64,000 nt of DNA, taken from Mucilaginibacter sp. Lineage in GTDB: Bacteria > Bacteroidota > Bacteroidia > Sphingobacteriales > Sphingobacteriaceae. The stretch is from positions 1-64,000 of the forward strand of contig NZ_JANYGQ010000034.1 in assembly GCF_025359345.1 (NCBI RefSeq), given 5' to 3'. Shown here piece after piece: positions 44,208 to 53,205 of this stretch. The position numbers and the translations under genes were made by a program. Position 1 is the first letter of the stretch. The number at the start of each line of letters is the position of its first letter. The notes beneath the pieces were generated by a model, which saw only the letters and a program-made list of their open reading frames with translations, had not been told where the DNA came from and ran no database searches.

Positions 44208-44369
44208 ATGGCAAAGAAAGTAGTTGCAACACTGAAAGTAGCAGGTAAAGGCAAAGAATATTCAAAAGTTATAACAATGGCTAAGTCGCCGCGTACAGGT
44301 GCTTACTCATTCAAAACACAAATCGTAGCTAACGATTTCGTTAAGGATGCGATAGCCGGAAAATTATAA
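44208..44369 (+). CDS. DUF4295-family small ribosome-associated protein
   Basis: 53 residues (ATG 44208, TAA 44367): AKKVVATLKVAGKGKEYSKV, then KSPRTGAYSFKTQIVANDFV. Basic, no signal peptide. It follows rpmB and rpmG, and ftsY comes next, a conserved order in Bacteroidota. I recall that a lineage-specific large-subunit protein (named bL38) was found in a Flavobacterium ribosome structure and that it may be this family; this is from memory and should be verified. Shorter than a typical ORF cutoff. Confidence 0.88.
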   Translation: MAKKVVATLKVAGKGKEYSKVITMAKSPRTGAYSFKTQIVANDFVKDAIAGKL

Positions 44370-44392
44370 GGATAATTTTTGACCACGATATT

Positions 44393-44426
44393 AAAGCCAT
44401 CTTGTTTACACGGGAAGGCTTTTTTT
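44393..44426 (+). terminator. Terminator after the ribosomal operon
   Basis: AAAGCC (44393-44398) pairs with GGCTTT (44417-44422) and is followed by a run of T, 24 nt after the DUF4295 stop. Confidence 0.7.
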
Positions 44427-44553
44427 GTTGATATAATTTGATGCCTGGTCGAAATGGCTTAAATTGGGTTTAATGAATATGTCTGTTTACTTACAATCTG
44501 CAGCTATTAAATCCGCACATTTGCATATCAGCACAATTGCACATTAAAAGAAT

Positions 44554-45519
44554 ATGGGATTATTCGATTTTTTCAAGAAAAAGGAAAGCACGCCACCGGA
44601 GCAAGAGGCGCTGGATACCGGGTTGGAAAAAACCAAGGATAACTTTTTTTCAAAAATAACCAAGGTTGTCGCAGGCAAGTCTTCAGTTGATGATGATGTG
44701 CTGGATGACCTGGAAGAAGTGCTGGTAACATCGGACGTTGGCGTTAAAACCACCCTGAAAATTATAGAGCGCATACAGGCCCGTGTTGCCCGCGATAAAT
44801 ATGTAAGCACATCTGAGCTTAATACCTTATTAAAGGACGAAATACAAAAACTCCTCGCCGAAAACAACAGCAACGATTTTACCAGTTTTGAATATGGCAA
44901 CCAAAAGCCCTATGTAATAATGGTGGTCGGCGTAAACGGCGTAGGCAAAACTACCACTATTGGTAAGCTGGCTCATAAATTAAAACAGGCCGGTAACAAA
45001 GTAGTATTAGGTGCAGCAGACACATTCCGTGCAGCTGCGGTTAGCCAGATACAGCTTTGGGGCGAACGCGTTGGCGTTAAAGTTGTAGCCCAGGCTATGG
45101 GGTCCGACCCTGCGTCAGTAGCTTACGATACCCTGCGTTCAGCAGTGGCCAATGGTGATGACGTGGCAATTATTGATACTGCTGGCCGTTTACACAACAA
45201 AGTAGGCCTGATGAACGAGCTCACCAAGATCAAGAATGTAATGCAAAAAGTGGTGCCTGGCGCCCCGCACGAGATCTTGCTGGTACTGGACGCTTCGACC
45301 GGGCAAAATGCCATTGAGCAATGCAAGCAATTTACCGAAGCAACTGACGTAAATGCCCTGGCTTTAACCAAGCTTGACGGTACTGCAAAAGGTGGCGTGG
45401 TAATAGGAATTTCGGATCAATTTAAAATACCGGTAAAATATATAGGCGTGGGTGAAGCCATGAATGATTTGCAGTTGTTTGACAGGCAAGCATTCGTTAA
45501 CTCACTATTCAAGCAATAA
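44554..45519 (+). CDS. ftsY: Signal recognition particle receptor FtsY
   Basis: FtsY binds the SRP-ribosome complex at the inner membrane and with Ffh hydrolyses GTP to deliver membrane proteins. 321 residues, a short form with almost no acidic A domain. GTPase motifs: GVNGVGKTTTIGKLAHKL (P-loop), ADTFRAAAVSQ, IDTAGRLHNK, TKLDGTAKGGVVIG. The N-terminal membrane-contacting helix is FDFFKKKES. Confidence 0.96.
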   Translation: MGLFDFFKKKESTPPEQEALDTGLEKTKDNFFSKITKVVAGKSSVDDDVLDDLEEVLVTSDVGVKTTLKIIERIQARVARDKYVSTSELNTLLKDEIQKLLAENNSNDFTSFEYGNQKPYVIMVVGVNGVGKTTTIGKLAHKLKQAGNKVVLGAADTFRAAAVSQIQLWGERVGVKVVAQAMGSDPASVAYDTLRSAVANGDDVAIIDTAGRLHNKVGLMNELTKIKNVMQKVVPGAPHEILLVLDASTGQNAIEQCKQFTEATDVNALALTKLDGTAKGGVVIGISDQFKIPVKYIGVGEAMNDLQLFDRQAFVNSLFKQ

Positions 45520-45530
45520 ATAACAAACTT

Positions 45531-45621
45531 TGTCATTGCGAGGAACGAAGCAATCTCGTCGTAAGCATGGCAAATATACATTGGCGACGAGGTTGCTTCG
45601 TCATTCCTCCTGGCAATGACA
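45531..45621. repeat. TGTCATTGCGAGG-family inverted repeat
   Basis: TGTCATTGCGAGGAACGAAG on the left and its imperfect reverse complement ending CTGGCAATGACA on the right, with inner CTCGTCG / CGACGAG pairing. It fills the ftsY-rimO spacer. A relative with the same outer ends lies at 50440-50567. Confidence 0.8.
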
Positions 45622-45635
45622 AACGGGCGTAAGTT

Positions 45636-46970
45636 ATGAGAACAAAATCAATCAATGAGCCGATACTAAAAGCTAAACCCCGTGTAAACGTGGTTACATT
45701 AGGCTGCTCAAAAAACATATACGATTCTGAGATATTGATGGGCCAGCTGAAGGGCAATAGCTTTGATGTGGTGCACGAGGCCGAAAAGGTTAACAGCAAT
45801 GACATAATCGTAATTAATACCTGCGGATTTATTGACAATGCCAAACAGGAATCGATAGATACCATTCTGCAATACAGCGAGCTTAAAGAGCAAGGCAAGG
45901 TTGGGAAAGTAATTGTTACAGGCTGCCTTTCCGAACGCTACAAACCTGAGCTGGAAGCTGAAATTACGAATGTCGATTCCTGGTTTGGGACAAACGATTT
46001 GCAAAACCTGCTAAGTTCTGTTGGTGCAAATTATAAGCACGAACTGATTGGCGAGCGCCTGTTAACCACCCCAAAACACTTTGCATATTTTAAAATAGCC
46101 GAAGGCTGTAACCGTCCGTGCTCGTTTTGTGCTATCCCCTTAATGCGTGGCAAGCATTTAAGCCAACCGATAGACCAATTGGTTAAAGATGCACAAGCCC
46201 TTGCCAAAAATGGCACTAAAGAGCTGATATTGATTGCCCAGGATTTAACCTATTACGGGCTCGATCTATATGGCAAACGTAACCTGGATGATCTGCTTCG
46301 CCGCCTATCAGATGTTAACGGCATCGAATGGATACGGTTGCAATACGCCTACCCTTCAGGCTTCCCGATGGAGATCCTGGATGTGATGAACGAGCGCGAC
46401 AATATTTGCAAGTATATGGATATGCCGTTACAGCACATCAGCGATAATATGCTGAAATCAATGCGCCGTGGTATTACCAAGCAAAAAACAATTGATGTTG
46501 TTAATGAAATCCGCGATAAGGTTCCCGGCATAGCCATGCGCACCACGCTGATAACCGGTTACCCCGGCGAAACTGAGCAGGATTTTGAAGAAATGCAGCA
46601 ATGGGTTGAAGAAACCAAGTTCGACCGGTTGGGTTGTTTCACTTACTCGCACGAGGAAAAAACTCACGCCTTTTCGTTAGTGGATGACGTACCTGATGAA
46701 GTAAAACAACAACGCGCCGATGCGATAATGGAAATTCAGCAAGGAATCAGCTTTGATAAAAACCAGGAGAAGATAGGTAATACATACAAAGTGCTGGTGG
46801 ATAAAAAAGACGGCGGGTATTTTGTCGGCCGTACTGAATATGATTCGCCCGAGGTGGATAACGAGGTTTTGATAAATGCAGCCGTTGATTATGCCACTAT
46901 CGGCAGCTTTGTAAACGTGCAAATTGATACCGCCGAGGACTTCGACCTTTATGGACATATTGTAAAATAA
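45636..46970 (+). CDS. rimO: Ribosomal protein S12 methylthiotransferase
   Basis: RimO is a radical-SAM enzyme that adds a methylthio group to the conserved Asp of ribosomal protein S12. 444 residues: the UPF0004 domain (VVTLGCSKNIYDSEILMGQL; three cluster Cys including NTCGF and TGCLSER), the radical-SAM motif GCNRPCSFCAIP (CxxxCxxC), and a C-terminal TRAM domain (about 375-444). The S12-specific LGCSKN start separates it from MiaB. Confidence 0.95.
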   Translation: MRTKSINEPILKAKPRVNVVTLGCSKNIYDSEILMGQLKGNSFDVVHEAEKVNSNDIIVINTCGFIDNAKQESIDTILQYSELKEQGKVGKVIVTGCLSERYKPELEAEITNVDSWFGTNDLQNLLSSVGANYKHELIGERLLTTPKHFAYFKIAEGCNRPCSFCAIPLMRGKHLSQPIDQLVKDAQALAKNGTKELILIAQDLTYYGLDLYGKRNLDDLLRRLSDVNGIEWIRLQYAYPSGFPMEILDVMNERDNICKYMDMPLQHISDNMLKSMRRGITKQKTIDVVNEIRDKVPGIAMRTTLITGYPGETEQDFEEMQQWVEETKFDRLGCFTYSHEEKTHAFSLVDDVPDEVKQQRADAIMEIQQGISFDKNQEKIGNTYKVLVDKKDGGYFVGRTEYDSPEVDNEVLINAAVDYATIGSFVNVQIDTAEDFDLYGHIVK

Positions 46971-47049
46971 ACAGGTTTTAGGCTAGCCTTCTTGATTTTA
47001 GAAATTTAAAATCTAAATTCGGCTTGGTTTTGTTTGATGCCGCTGTTAA

Positions 47050-47084
47050 ATCCGACATCGAAAATCCGACATCCGAAATTCAAT
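47050..47084. repeat. ATCCGAC heptad array before bshC
   Basis: Heptads ATCCGAC, ATCGAAA, ATCCGAC, ATCCGAA and ATTCAAT run from 47050 in exact phase and end in the bshC start codon. Same word family as 14107. Confidence 0.75.
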
Positions 47085-48672
47085 GGACTCAGCCTGTATA
47101 AACTATAAAGACACAGGGGCCTTCTCCCCCACCGTTATCGATTACCTTGAAGATGCCCCGGCGCTTCGCCCTTTTTATGGTTACCGCCCCGACTTTAACG
47201 GCTTTGCCGAACTCCTAAAAAGCAAAAAAGTTGTTGCAGACCGGAAAATTTTGTTTGAAGTATTAACTGAGCAGTACAGCCATCTAACCCCGCTGCTGCC
47301 TGTTCAAAATAACCTTTCTCTTCTAAAAAAAGAAACCACTTATACTGTTACTACCGGCCATCAGCTTAACATATTTGCCGGCCCGCTCTATTTTATCTAT
47401 AAAATTGTAACTGCCATTAAATTGGCACAACAGCTAAAAAAGCATTTCCCGGATAAAGATTTTGTGCCTGTTTACTGGATGGCGAGCGAGGACCATGATT
47501 TTGCGGAGATAAATTACACCAACATTGGCGGCAAAAAAGTGCATTGGTGGTACGAAGCCTCAGGTGCAACCGGTCGCATCAATCCGGATACTATGCGGCA
47601 GGCAATCAACCAGTATAAGGGTGCACTTGGTATCGACCATCACGCCGATGAACTTGCTGAAATTGTTGAAACCGCATACACCAAATTCGACAAACTGGCC
47701 GATGCGACCCGATACCTGGTAAACGCCCTGTTCGGCCAATACGGCTTGATAATTATTGACGCAGATGATCATCGCTTCAAACAATCATTTTCGCCAATAA
47801 TTGAGAAGGACATCATCGAACAAAACAGCTTTAAGAATATTGAGGCTACCAATAAACTACTGCATGATTTAGGCGTACATATACAGGTTAACCCACGCGA
47901 GATTAACTTCTTTTACCTGCTGGAAGGCCTTCGCGAGCGGATAACTTTTGAACATGAGGTATATAAAGTATTAAATACCGAGATCAGCTTTACAGAAGCT
48001 GAACTGAAAGCTGAGATTGCCCAATACCCCGAACGGTTTAGCCCCAACGTGGTTATGCGCCCACTATACCAGGAGTGCATTTTACCAAACATTGCTTACA
48101 TTGGCGGCGGCGCGGAAGTAGTTTACTGGCTGGAGCTTAAATCCAACTTTGACCATTATAAGGTTGATTTCCCTATTCTTATACTGCGTAATTCGGGTTT
48201 GGTTATCGGAAAGGAAACCGCATCAAAAATCGCCAAAATGGATTTGCAGCCAGCCGACCTATTTAAAAGCAGCGATGCGATAAAAAACGACTGGATAAAA
48301 AAGCACAGCGAACATACTTTATCCCTGGCCGATGAATGGCGCGAGCTAACCGCAGTATTTGAAAAACTGAAATTGCGCGCATACAAAATAGACAACACGC
48401 TTGCGCCATCGACAGAAGCCGTGCAGGCAAGGTTAAAACATGCCATTGACAACTTAGAAAAGAAATTAATAAAGGCAGAGAAGCGTAATTATCACACCCG
48501 GCTGGAACAGGTGGAGCACATTAAAACCGACATTTTCCCAAAAGACAGCCTGCAGGAACGAACCGAGAACTTCGGTTTGTTTTATGTTAAATGGGGACAG
48601 GGTTTTATTGATGAACTTGTGCGCGTTTTTGAGCCGCTTGACTTTAAGTTTACGGTGCTGACGGAGAAATAA
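47083..48672 (+). CDS. bshC: Bacillithiol biosynthesis cysteine-adding enzyme
   Basis: BshC adds cysteine to glucosaminyl-malate, the last step of bacillithiol synthesis; cytosolic. 529 residues. VTTGHQLNIFAGPLYFIYKIVTAI and VYWMASEDHDFAEIN are the family signatures (Rossmann-like core), followed by PNIAYIGGGAEVVYWLELK and a coiled-coil C-terminal part (EAVQARLKHAIDNLEKKLIKAEKR). It implies that this organism uses bacillithiol instead of glutathione. bshA and bshB are not in the window. Confidence 0.94.
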   Translation: MDSACINYKDTGAFSPTVIDYLEDAPALRPFYGYRPDFNGFAELLKSKKVVADRKILFEVLTEQYSHLTPLLPVQNNLSLLKKETTYTVTTGHQLNIFAGPLYFIYKIVTAIKLAQQLKKHFPDKDFVPVYWMASEDHDFAEINYTNIGGKKVHWWYEASGATGRINPDTMRQAINQYKGALGIDHHADELAEIVETAYTKFDKLADATRYLVNALFGQYGLIIIDADDHRFKQSFSPIIEKDIIEQNSFKNIEATNKLLHDLGVHIQVNPREINFFYLLEGLRERITFEHEVYKVLNTEISFTEAELKAEIAQYPERFSPNVVMRPLYQECILPNIAYIGGGAEVVYWLELKSNFDHYKVDFPILILRNSGLVIGKETASKIAKMDLQPADLFKSSDAIKNDWIKKHSEHTLSLADEWRELTAVFEKLKLRAYKIDNTLAPSTEAVQARLKHAIDNLEKKLIKAEKRNYHTRLEQVEHIKTDIFPKDSLQERTENFGLFYVKWGQGFIDELVRVFEPLDFKFTVLTEK

Positions 48673-48691
48673 ACCATTTTATATTTCACAA

Positions 48692-49231
48692 ATGACCTTT
48701 CAATCAACCATCCTCATCATTCCCGGTCTTGGTAATTCAGGTCCGCAGCACTGGCAGTCGCTTTGGGAGCACAAATTTAATTTTAAGCGCGTTGAGCAAA
48801 AAGAATGGGATGCCCCGTTTTGCACCGACTGGATTGAAAATATCAATAACGAAGTTAAAAAACACAACCCAGCCAATGTTATTTTGGTTGGCCATAGCCT
48901 GGCCTGCTCAACTATAGCATACTGGGCCTTAAAATATGATGTGAAAATCAAAGCGGCGTTATTGGTGGGACCGAGTGACACCGAGGCTGATACTTACCCA
49001 CCGGGAACAACCGGTTTTAAACCCGTGCCGTTATTTAACCTGCCATTTAAAACCATAGTTGCCGCCAGCACCAATGACTTTTTTGTAACCTACGAACGCG
49101 CCAAAATTTTTGCAGACAGCTGGGGCAGCGAGCTGGTTAATGTTGGCGATGCCGGACATATCAATTTATCATCGGGGTACGGGGAGTGGAATGATGGATT
49201 GGAATTATTGAAGAGGTTAGATTCGCTATAA
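48692..49231 (+). CDS. RBBP9/YdeN-type alpha/beta hydrolase
   Basis: 179 residues. IIPGLGNSGPQHWQSLWE at the start and the serine nucleophile in GHSLACS (near residue 72) are typical of the RBBP9/YdeN group. The Asp is in SNDFFV (TNDFFVTYERAKIFAD), the His in GDAGHINLSSGYGEW. Serine hydrolase of unknown natural substrate. TATATTTC-ACAA-ATG at 48680-48694 is one base short of the TAnnTTTG-N4-ATG arrangement. Confidence 0.92.
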   Translation: MTFQSTILIIPGLGNSGPQHWQSLWEHKFNFKRVEQKEWDAPFCTDWIENINNEVKKHNPANVILVGHSLACSTIAYWALKYDVKIKAALLVGPSDTEADTYPPGTTGFKPVPLFNLPFKTIVAASTNDFFVTYERAKIFADSWGSELVNVGDAGHINLSSGYGEWNDGLELLKRLDSL

Positions 49232-49242
49232 AGTCTTAGTGC

Positions 49243-49319
49243 TCTCTGTGCCTCCTCTGTGACTCTGTGGTTAAATTAACCACAGAGTCACAGAGGGAAA
49301 AACGCAGAGGACACAGAGA
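49243..49319. terminator. CTCTGTG-family palindrome (43-bp perfect hairpin)
   Basis: 49254-49296 is a perfect palindrome around a single central A (21-bp arms containing ACTCTGTGG / CCACAGAGT). Outer words TCTCTGTG (49243-49250) and CACAGAGA (49312-49319) pair too. It can terminate the hydrolase gene, although no T-tract follows. Confidence 0.7.
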
Positions 49320-49348
49320 ATAATGAGAAAGGCTCTGATCAAACCTAC

Positions 49349-49363
49349 TATATTTGTCACATG
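49349..49363 (+). promoter_or_regulatory. TAnnTTTG element 4 nt before the Ldh start
   Basis: TATATTTG (49349-49356), TCAC, then ATG 49361, the same spacing as at 14140 and 32717. A leaderless transcript is predicted. No clear -33 element. Confidence 0.5.
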
Positions 49364-50434
49364 CTTATTTCCCAATCAGCTCTTCGCGCTTTCACCGAAA
49401 ACATATTTCTAGCCATGGGCTGCAGCGCCGAACATGCTGCGCTTGCTGCTGATGTTTTATTGCAGGCCGATTTACGCGGCATTGATTCGCACGGCGTAGC
49501 CCGGCTTATCGGCTACGTAAGGCTTTGGGAGAGCAAACGCATTAACACCAGCCCCAATATCACGATAGTACACCAAACGCCCACTACGGCCACCATTGAT
49601 GGCGATGCAGGCCTGGGTTTAATAGTTGCCCCCTTTGCGATGCGATTGGCTATTGAAAAAGCGGAGCAATACGGTTCAGGTTGGGTATCGGTGCGCAACA
49701 GCAACCATTTTGGTATAGCCGGTTATCACGCTTTAATGGCCGTTGAAAAAAACATGATTGGCTTTGCCATGACCAATGCCAGTCCGCTGGTGGCGCCAAC
49801 ATATTCAAGTGAACGGCTGTTAGGTACAAATCCTATGTGTTATGCCTTCCCCGCAGGCAAATACCCGCCGGTGGTGGTTGATATGGCTACTTCGGCTGCG
49901 GCGAATGGTAAGCTTGAGATAGCACAGCGTGCAGGCAAGCCCGTGCCCGAAGGATGGATACAGGATGCCGAAGGCAATTACACCACCGACCCGCACGCGT
50001 TAAAATCAGGCGGATCGCTTTTGCCTTTGGGCGGTGATAAAGAGCATGGCAGCCATAAAGGGTTTGGATTAAGCGCAACCGTCGACATCCTTTCGGCTGT
50101 ACTATCGGGCGCTAATTATGGCCCTTGGGTGCCGCCATTTGTTTCGTTCCTGAAGCCCCCTGCTGATCCGGTTGGCCTGGGCATCGGGCATTTTGTTGGC
50201 GCTATGCGGGTTGACGGGTTCCGCCCTGTTGATGAGTTTAAAACCCACATGGATAACTGGGTAAACCGGTTTAAATCAGCTCAAACGGTTCTTCCTGACC
50301 AAAAAGTCATTATTCCCGGTGAGCCAGAACTGGAAGCAAAAGCACACAGAAAAGTGAATGGTATACCGCTGGTTGATGCGGTAGTGGACGATTTGAATGG
50401 GTTGGCGGAGAAGTTCGGATTAAAAAAATTATAA
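49361..50434 (+). CDS. Ldh-family NAD(P)-dependent 2-hydroxyacid dehydrogenase
   Basis: 357 residues of the malate/L-sulfolactate/ureidoglycolate dehydrogenase family (a non-Rossmann NAD fold). Visible: LQADLRGIDSHGVARL (conserved Ser-His), VRNSNHFGIAGYHALMA with the catalytic His, TNPMCYAFPAG (LGTNP), and the cofactor motif GGDKEHGSHKGFGL. Substrate may be malate or another 2-hydroxyacid; it cannot be decided from sequence. Single gene. Confidence 0.92.
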   Translation: MLISQSALRAFTENIFLAMGCSAEHAALAADVLLQADLRGIDSHGVARLIGYVRLWESKRINTSPNITIVHQTPTTATIDGDAGLGLIVAPFAMRLAIEKAEQYGSGWVSVRNSNHFGIAGYHALMAVEKNMIGFAMTNASPLVAPTYSSERLLGTNPMCYAFPAGKYPPVVVDMATSAAANGKLEIAQRAGKPVPEGWIQDAEGNYTTDPHALKSGGSLLPLGGDKEHGSHKGFGLSATVDILSAVLSGANYGPWVPPFVSFLKPPADPVGLGIGHFVGAMRVDGFRPVDEFKTHMDNWVNRFKSAQTVLPDQKVIIPGEPELEAKAHRKVNGIPLVDAVVDDLNGLAEKFGLKKL

Positions 50435-50439
50435 AATTC

Positions 50440-50567
50440 GTCATTGCGATCCGCTGGCGAGCGGAGGGCAACCGCACGCCGTGCACAACTGCCAATGCAA
50501 GTTGGCTACCTATATATTCGCCCTGTAAAGTGTGCGGTTGCCGCACTCGTTCCTCGCTCGCAATGAC
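50440..50567. repeat. GTCATTGCGA-family inverted repeat
   Basis: Outer ends GTCATTGCGA (50440-50449) and TCGCAATGAC (50558-50567) are exact reverse complements; inner GGCAACCGCAC (50467-50477) pairs with GTGCGGTTGCC (50532-50542). Second member of the family at 45531, placed between convergent genes. Confidence 0.82.
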
Positions 50568-50575
50568 AAAAGGCG

Positions 50576-52009
50576 CTATTTTATTCCCTTAAATATCCGC
50601 CCCCACCTTGTTTGATGTAAAAATCCCGCAGTTTCATCAGTACTCATCCATATAAACAGCGCCTTGCCAACAATATGGTCTTCGGGTACAAAGCCCCAGA
50701 AACGGGAGTCTTCGGAGTTGTGACGGTTATCGCCCATCATCCAGTAATAATCCTGCTTAAAGGTATATTCCGTAGCTTTTTTTCCGTTGATAAAAATTGT
50801 ATTGCCTGCTACTTTAACCTTGTTATTTTCGTAAACCCCGATAGCCCGTTTGTACATAGGGATGGTTAATTCGTTAAGCTTAACTATCCATCCTTTTTTT
50901 GGGATAATTATGGGGCCAAGGTTATCCAGCGTCCAGTTAAAATGCTTGTCGTGCGGGAAAATGCCTGGGTTATATCCTGATACTGACTGGTAATATTCAA
51001 TTACATTATTAATTCCTGGATGCTTTTGCAATTGCCTGGCTGCTTGGCGAGTCATCAGCATTTCGTAGTCTTTGCTGCTGTATTTTAGTTTTACATCAAT
51101 GTGCAAACTGCGGGTAAACAGCGAGTCGAGGGGTTTTCCGTTAGTGTGTACAATGTAAGCTTGCTGACCTTCAGCCGGCTCTGGCGATTTTTTGCCGTTA
51201 ACATAAAGCTGGGCGTTTATTACCCTCACTGTGTCGCCGGCTACTGCCACGCAGCGCTTGATAAAGTTTTCGCGTTTATCAACCGGCCGGTAGTAAGGTG
51301 AGTCCGCATCCATTGGGTAATTAAAAACTATCACATCGCCTCTTTTAATCTCACTTAAGCCCGGAAAACGATAATATGGTAACTGTATGCCATCCCAATA
51401 GGCTTTCGTATAAATAAGCGGTAGGGTGCTATGTGCAAATGGGAAAGAAATTGGTGTTATCGGGAACCTGGCGCCATAATTCACCTTGCTTACCAGTAAA
51501 TAATCGCCGGTTAATAGTGAACTTTCCATCGATGGGCTGGGGATTAAGTAGGCCTCGATAAAAAACGTGCGGATAAGCGTGGTGGCCAGCAAAGCAAACA
51601 GGACAACTTCGGTCCATTCCCGTGCCGGAGATTTCCTTAGTTGCTGATGCCTGGCCTGTTTAAATTCTGAAGATGCGGATGGACCCAAATATTGCGTCCG
51701 TTTTTCTATACCCCATTTTGGAAGAAATACAAATGGCACCAGGATGGCCGCCGCCTGCTGTCGTATGGTAAATTTGCCGTACGATTTAACAAAATCGGTA
51801 TAAATAACAACGGCAGCAATTGCATTGATGACGGGGACGAAAAACCACAGCAGCCACCAAACAGGCCTGCCGCTAATTTTCAACATTATGTATACTGAAT
51901 AAACAGGGATAATCGCTTCCCAACCAGGGCGACCAGCTTTTTTAAACAGCAACCCAAAACCAGCGAGGCAAAGAAAACCGAACAGGGCCAGTATAACATA
52001 AGTTGCCAT
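50576..52009 (-). CDS. lepB: Signal peptidase I with N-terminal membrane extension
   Basis: 477 residues. The first 110 residues hold a DUF5684-like membrane unit (TYVILALFGFLCLAGFGLLF; GWEAIIPVYSVYIMLKISG; WLLWFFVPVINAIAAVVIYTDFVKSYGK), absent from the next paralogue. Then TLIRTFFIEAYLIPSPSMESSLLTGDYLL carries the nucleophile Ser and KRENFIKRCVAVAGDTV the general-base Lys. GDNRHNSEDSRFWGFVP closes the catalytic fold. It cleaves signal peptides in the periplasm. A large insertion lies between the catalytic boxes. It is the last gene of the parA-lepB cluster. Confidence 0.94.
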   Translation of the reverse strand: MATYVILALFGFLCLAGFGLLFKKAGRPGWEAIIPVYSVYIMLKISGRPVWWLLWFFVPVINAIAAVVIYTDFVKSYGKFTIRQQAAAILVPFVFLPKWGIEKRTQYLGPSASSEFKQARHQQLRKSPAREWTEVVLFALLATTLIRTFFIEAYLIPSPSMESSLLTGDYLLVSKVNYGARFPITPISFPFAHSTLPLIYTKAYWDGIQLPYYRFPGLSEIKRGDVIVFNYPMDADSPYYRPVDKRENFIKRCVAVAGDTVRVINAQLYVNGKKSPEPAEGQQAYIVHTNGKPLDSLFTRSLHIDVKLKYSSKDYEMLMTRQAARQLQKHPGINNVIEYYQSVSGYNPGIFPHDKHFNWTLDNLGPIIIPKKGWIVKLNELTIPMYKRAIGVYENNKVKVAGNTIFINGKKATEYTFKQDYYWMMGDNRHNSEDSRFWGFVPEDHIVGKALFIWMSTDETAGFLHQTRWGRIFKGIK

Positions 52010-52027
52010 GGCGCTGCAGGGTGGCTA

Positions 52028-53179
52028 TTAGTGTATACCGTTAAACAACCTGCTCCAGCGTATTTTACTGAAGAACGATGCGTTTTCATCCCAGCTCATC
52101 CATATGAACAGAGCCTTGCCCACAATATGGTCCTCGGGCACAAAACCCCAGTAACGCGAATCGTCAGAGTCGTGGCGGTTATCGCCCATCATCCAGTAGT
52201 AGTTTAATTTAAAAGTATAGCTGTCGGTTTTTTTGCCATTGATATAAATATCGCTGCCTTTAACTTCAAGCTTGTTGTTTTCGTAGGTGTTAATGCAACG
52301 CTCGTAAATAGGGTACGTTAAACTGTCAAGTTTTACCGTCCAGCCTTTTTTAGGTATAATTATCGGGCCGTAGTTATCTACGCTCCATTTATAGTCGGGC
52401 TGCTTGCCATTGAGCATTAAGTTAGGCGGGCCAACCGGGTGACCAGGATTTGTTGGGTAAACCGGGCTTTGCGGATCGGTAACGCCTTTTTTAGATAACA
52501 CCGGTTTAAAGTCTTTTACATTCGAATACCCTTTTAACGCATCAGCGGACGCTTTGGTCATGGTCTGGTAATCGCGACCCGGGTATTGTGTTACGTTCAA
52601 ATCGCTCAAAACCTGCGGGTTAAGATCGCCCCCATTTGTAGTGAAGGTGTACTCCATTTCAGATCCCGGCGGGGTTGGTGCAGCCCTCCCATTAACATAC
52701 ACCTGTGCATCAACAACACTCAACGTATCGCCAGCGATGCCCTGGCAACGCTTTATAAAGTTTTCGCGTTTGTCAACAGGGCGATACAACGGCGAGTCGG
52801 CATCCATAGGGTAGTTAAAAACTACTACATCGCCGCGCTTTACATCGCTTAAGCCAGGCAGGCGGTAGTAAGGTAGTTTTATACCGTCCCAATAAGCCTT
52901 TGTGCCAATTAACGGCATGGTATGATGCGCAAACGGGAATGCTATCGGTGTTATAGGTGTACGTGCGCCATAGTTTACTTTGCTGACAAATAAAAAGTCA
53001 CCAACCAGCAAACTCCGTTCCATTGATGGAGTAGGTATTACGTAGGCTTCAATAAAAAATGTTCGTATTAAAGTTGCTGCTATTACCGCAAATACAATGG
53101 CGTCAGTCCACTCGCGCAAGGCGCTTTTCTTTTTTTTAGGGGTAGTTTTATTTTTTTTACTCCAGAATTTCCAGTTCAT
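52028..53179 (-). CDS. lepB: Signal peptidase I
   Basis: 383 residues. One N-terminal helix (FAVIAATLIRTFFIEAYVI), Ser in PTPSMERSLLVGD, Lys in KRENFIKRCQGIAGDTL, then GDNRHDSDDSRYWGFVPEDHIVGKAL. Close paralogue of 50576-52009 from the catalytic Ser onwards, with an unrelated, Lys-rich N-terminus (FWSKKNKTTPKKKKS) in place of the membrane extension. 18 nt from the next gene. Both copies keep the catalytic pair and are presumably active. Confidence 0.95.
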   Translation of the reverse strand: MNWKFWSKKNKTTPKKKKSALREWTDAIVFAVIAATLIRTFFIEAYVIPTPSMERSLLVGDFLFVSKVNYGARTPITPIAFPFAHHTMPLIGTKAYWDGIKLPYYRLPGLSDVKRGDVVVFNYPMDADSPLYRPVDKRENFIKRCQGIAGDTLSVVDAQVYVNGRAAPTPPGSEMEYTFTTNGGDLNPQVLSDLNVTQYPGRDYQTMTKASADALKGYSNVKDFKPVLSKKGVTDPQSPVYPTNPGHPVGPPNLMLNGKQPDYKWSVDNYGPIIIPKKGWTVKLDSLTYPIYERCINTYENNKLEVKGSDIYINGKKTDSYTFKLNYYWMMGDNRHDSDDSRYWGFVPEDHIVGKALFIWMSWDENASFFSKIRWSRLFNGIH

Positions 53180-53205
53180 CTTACAATATTGGTGATTTTT
53201 ATTTT

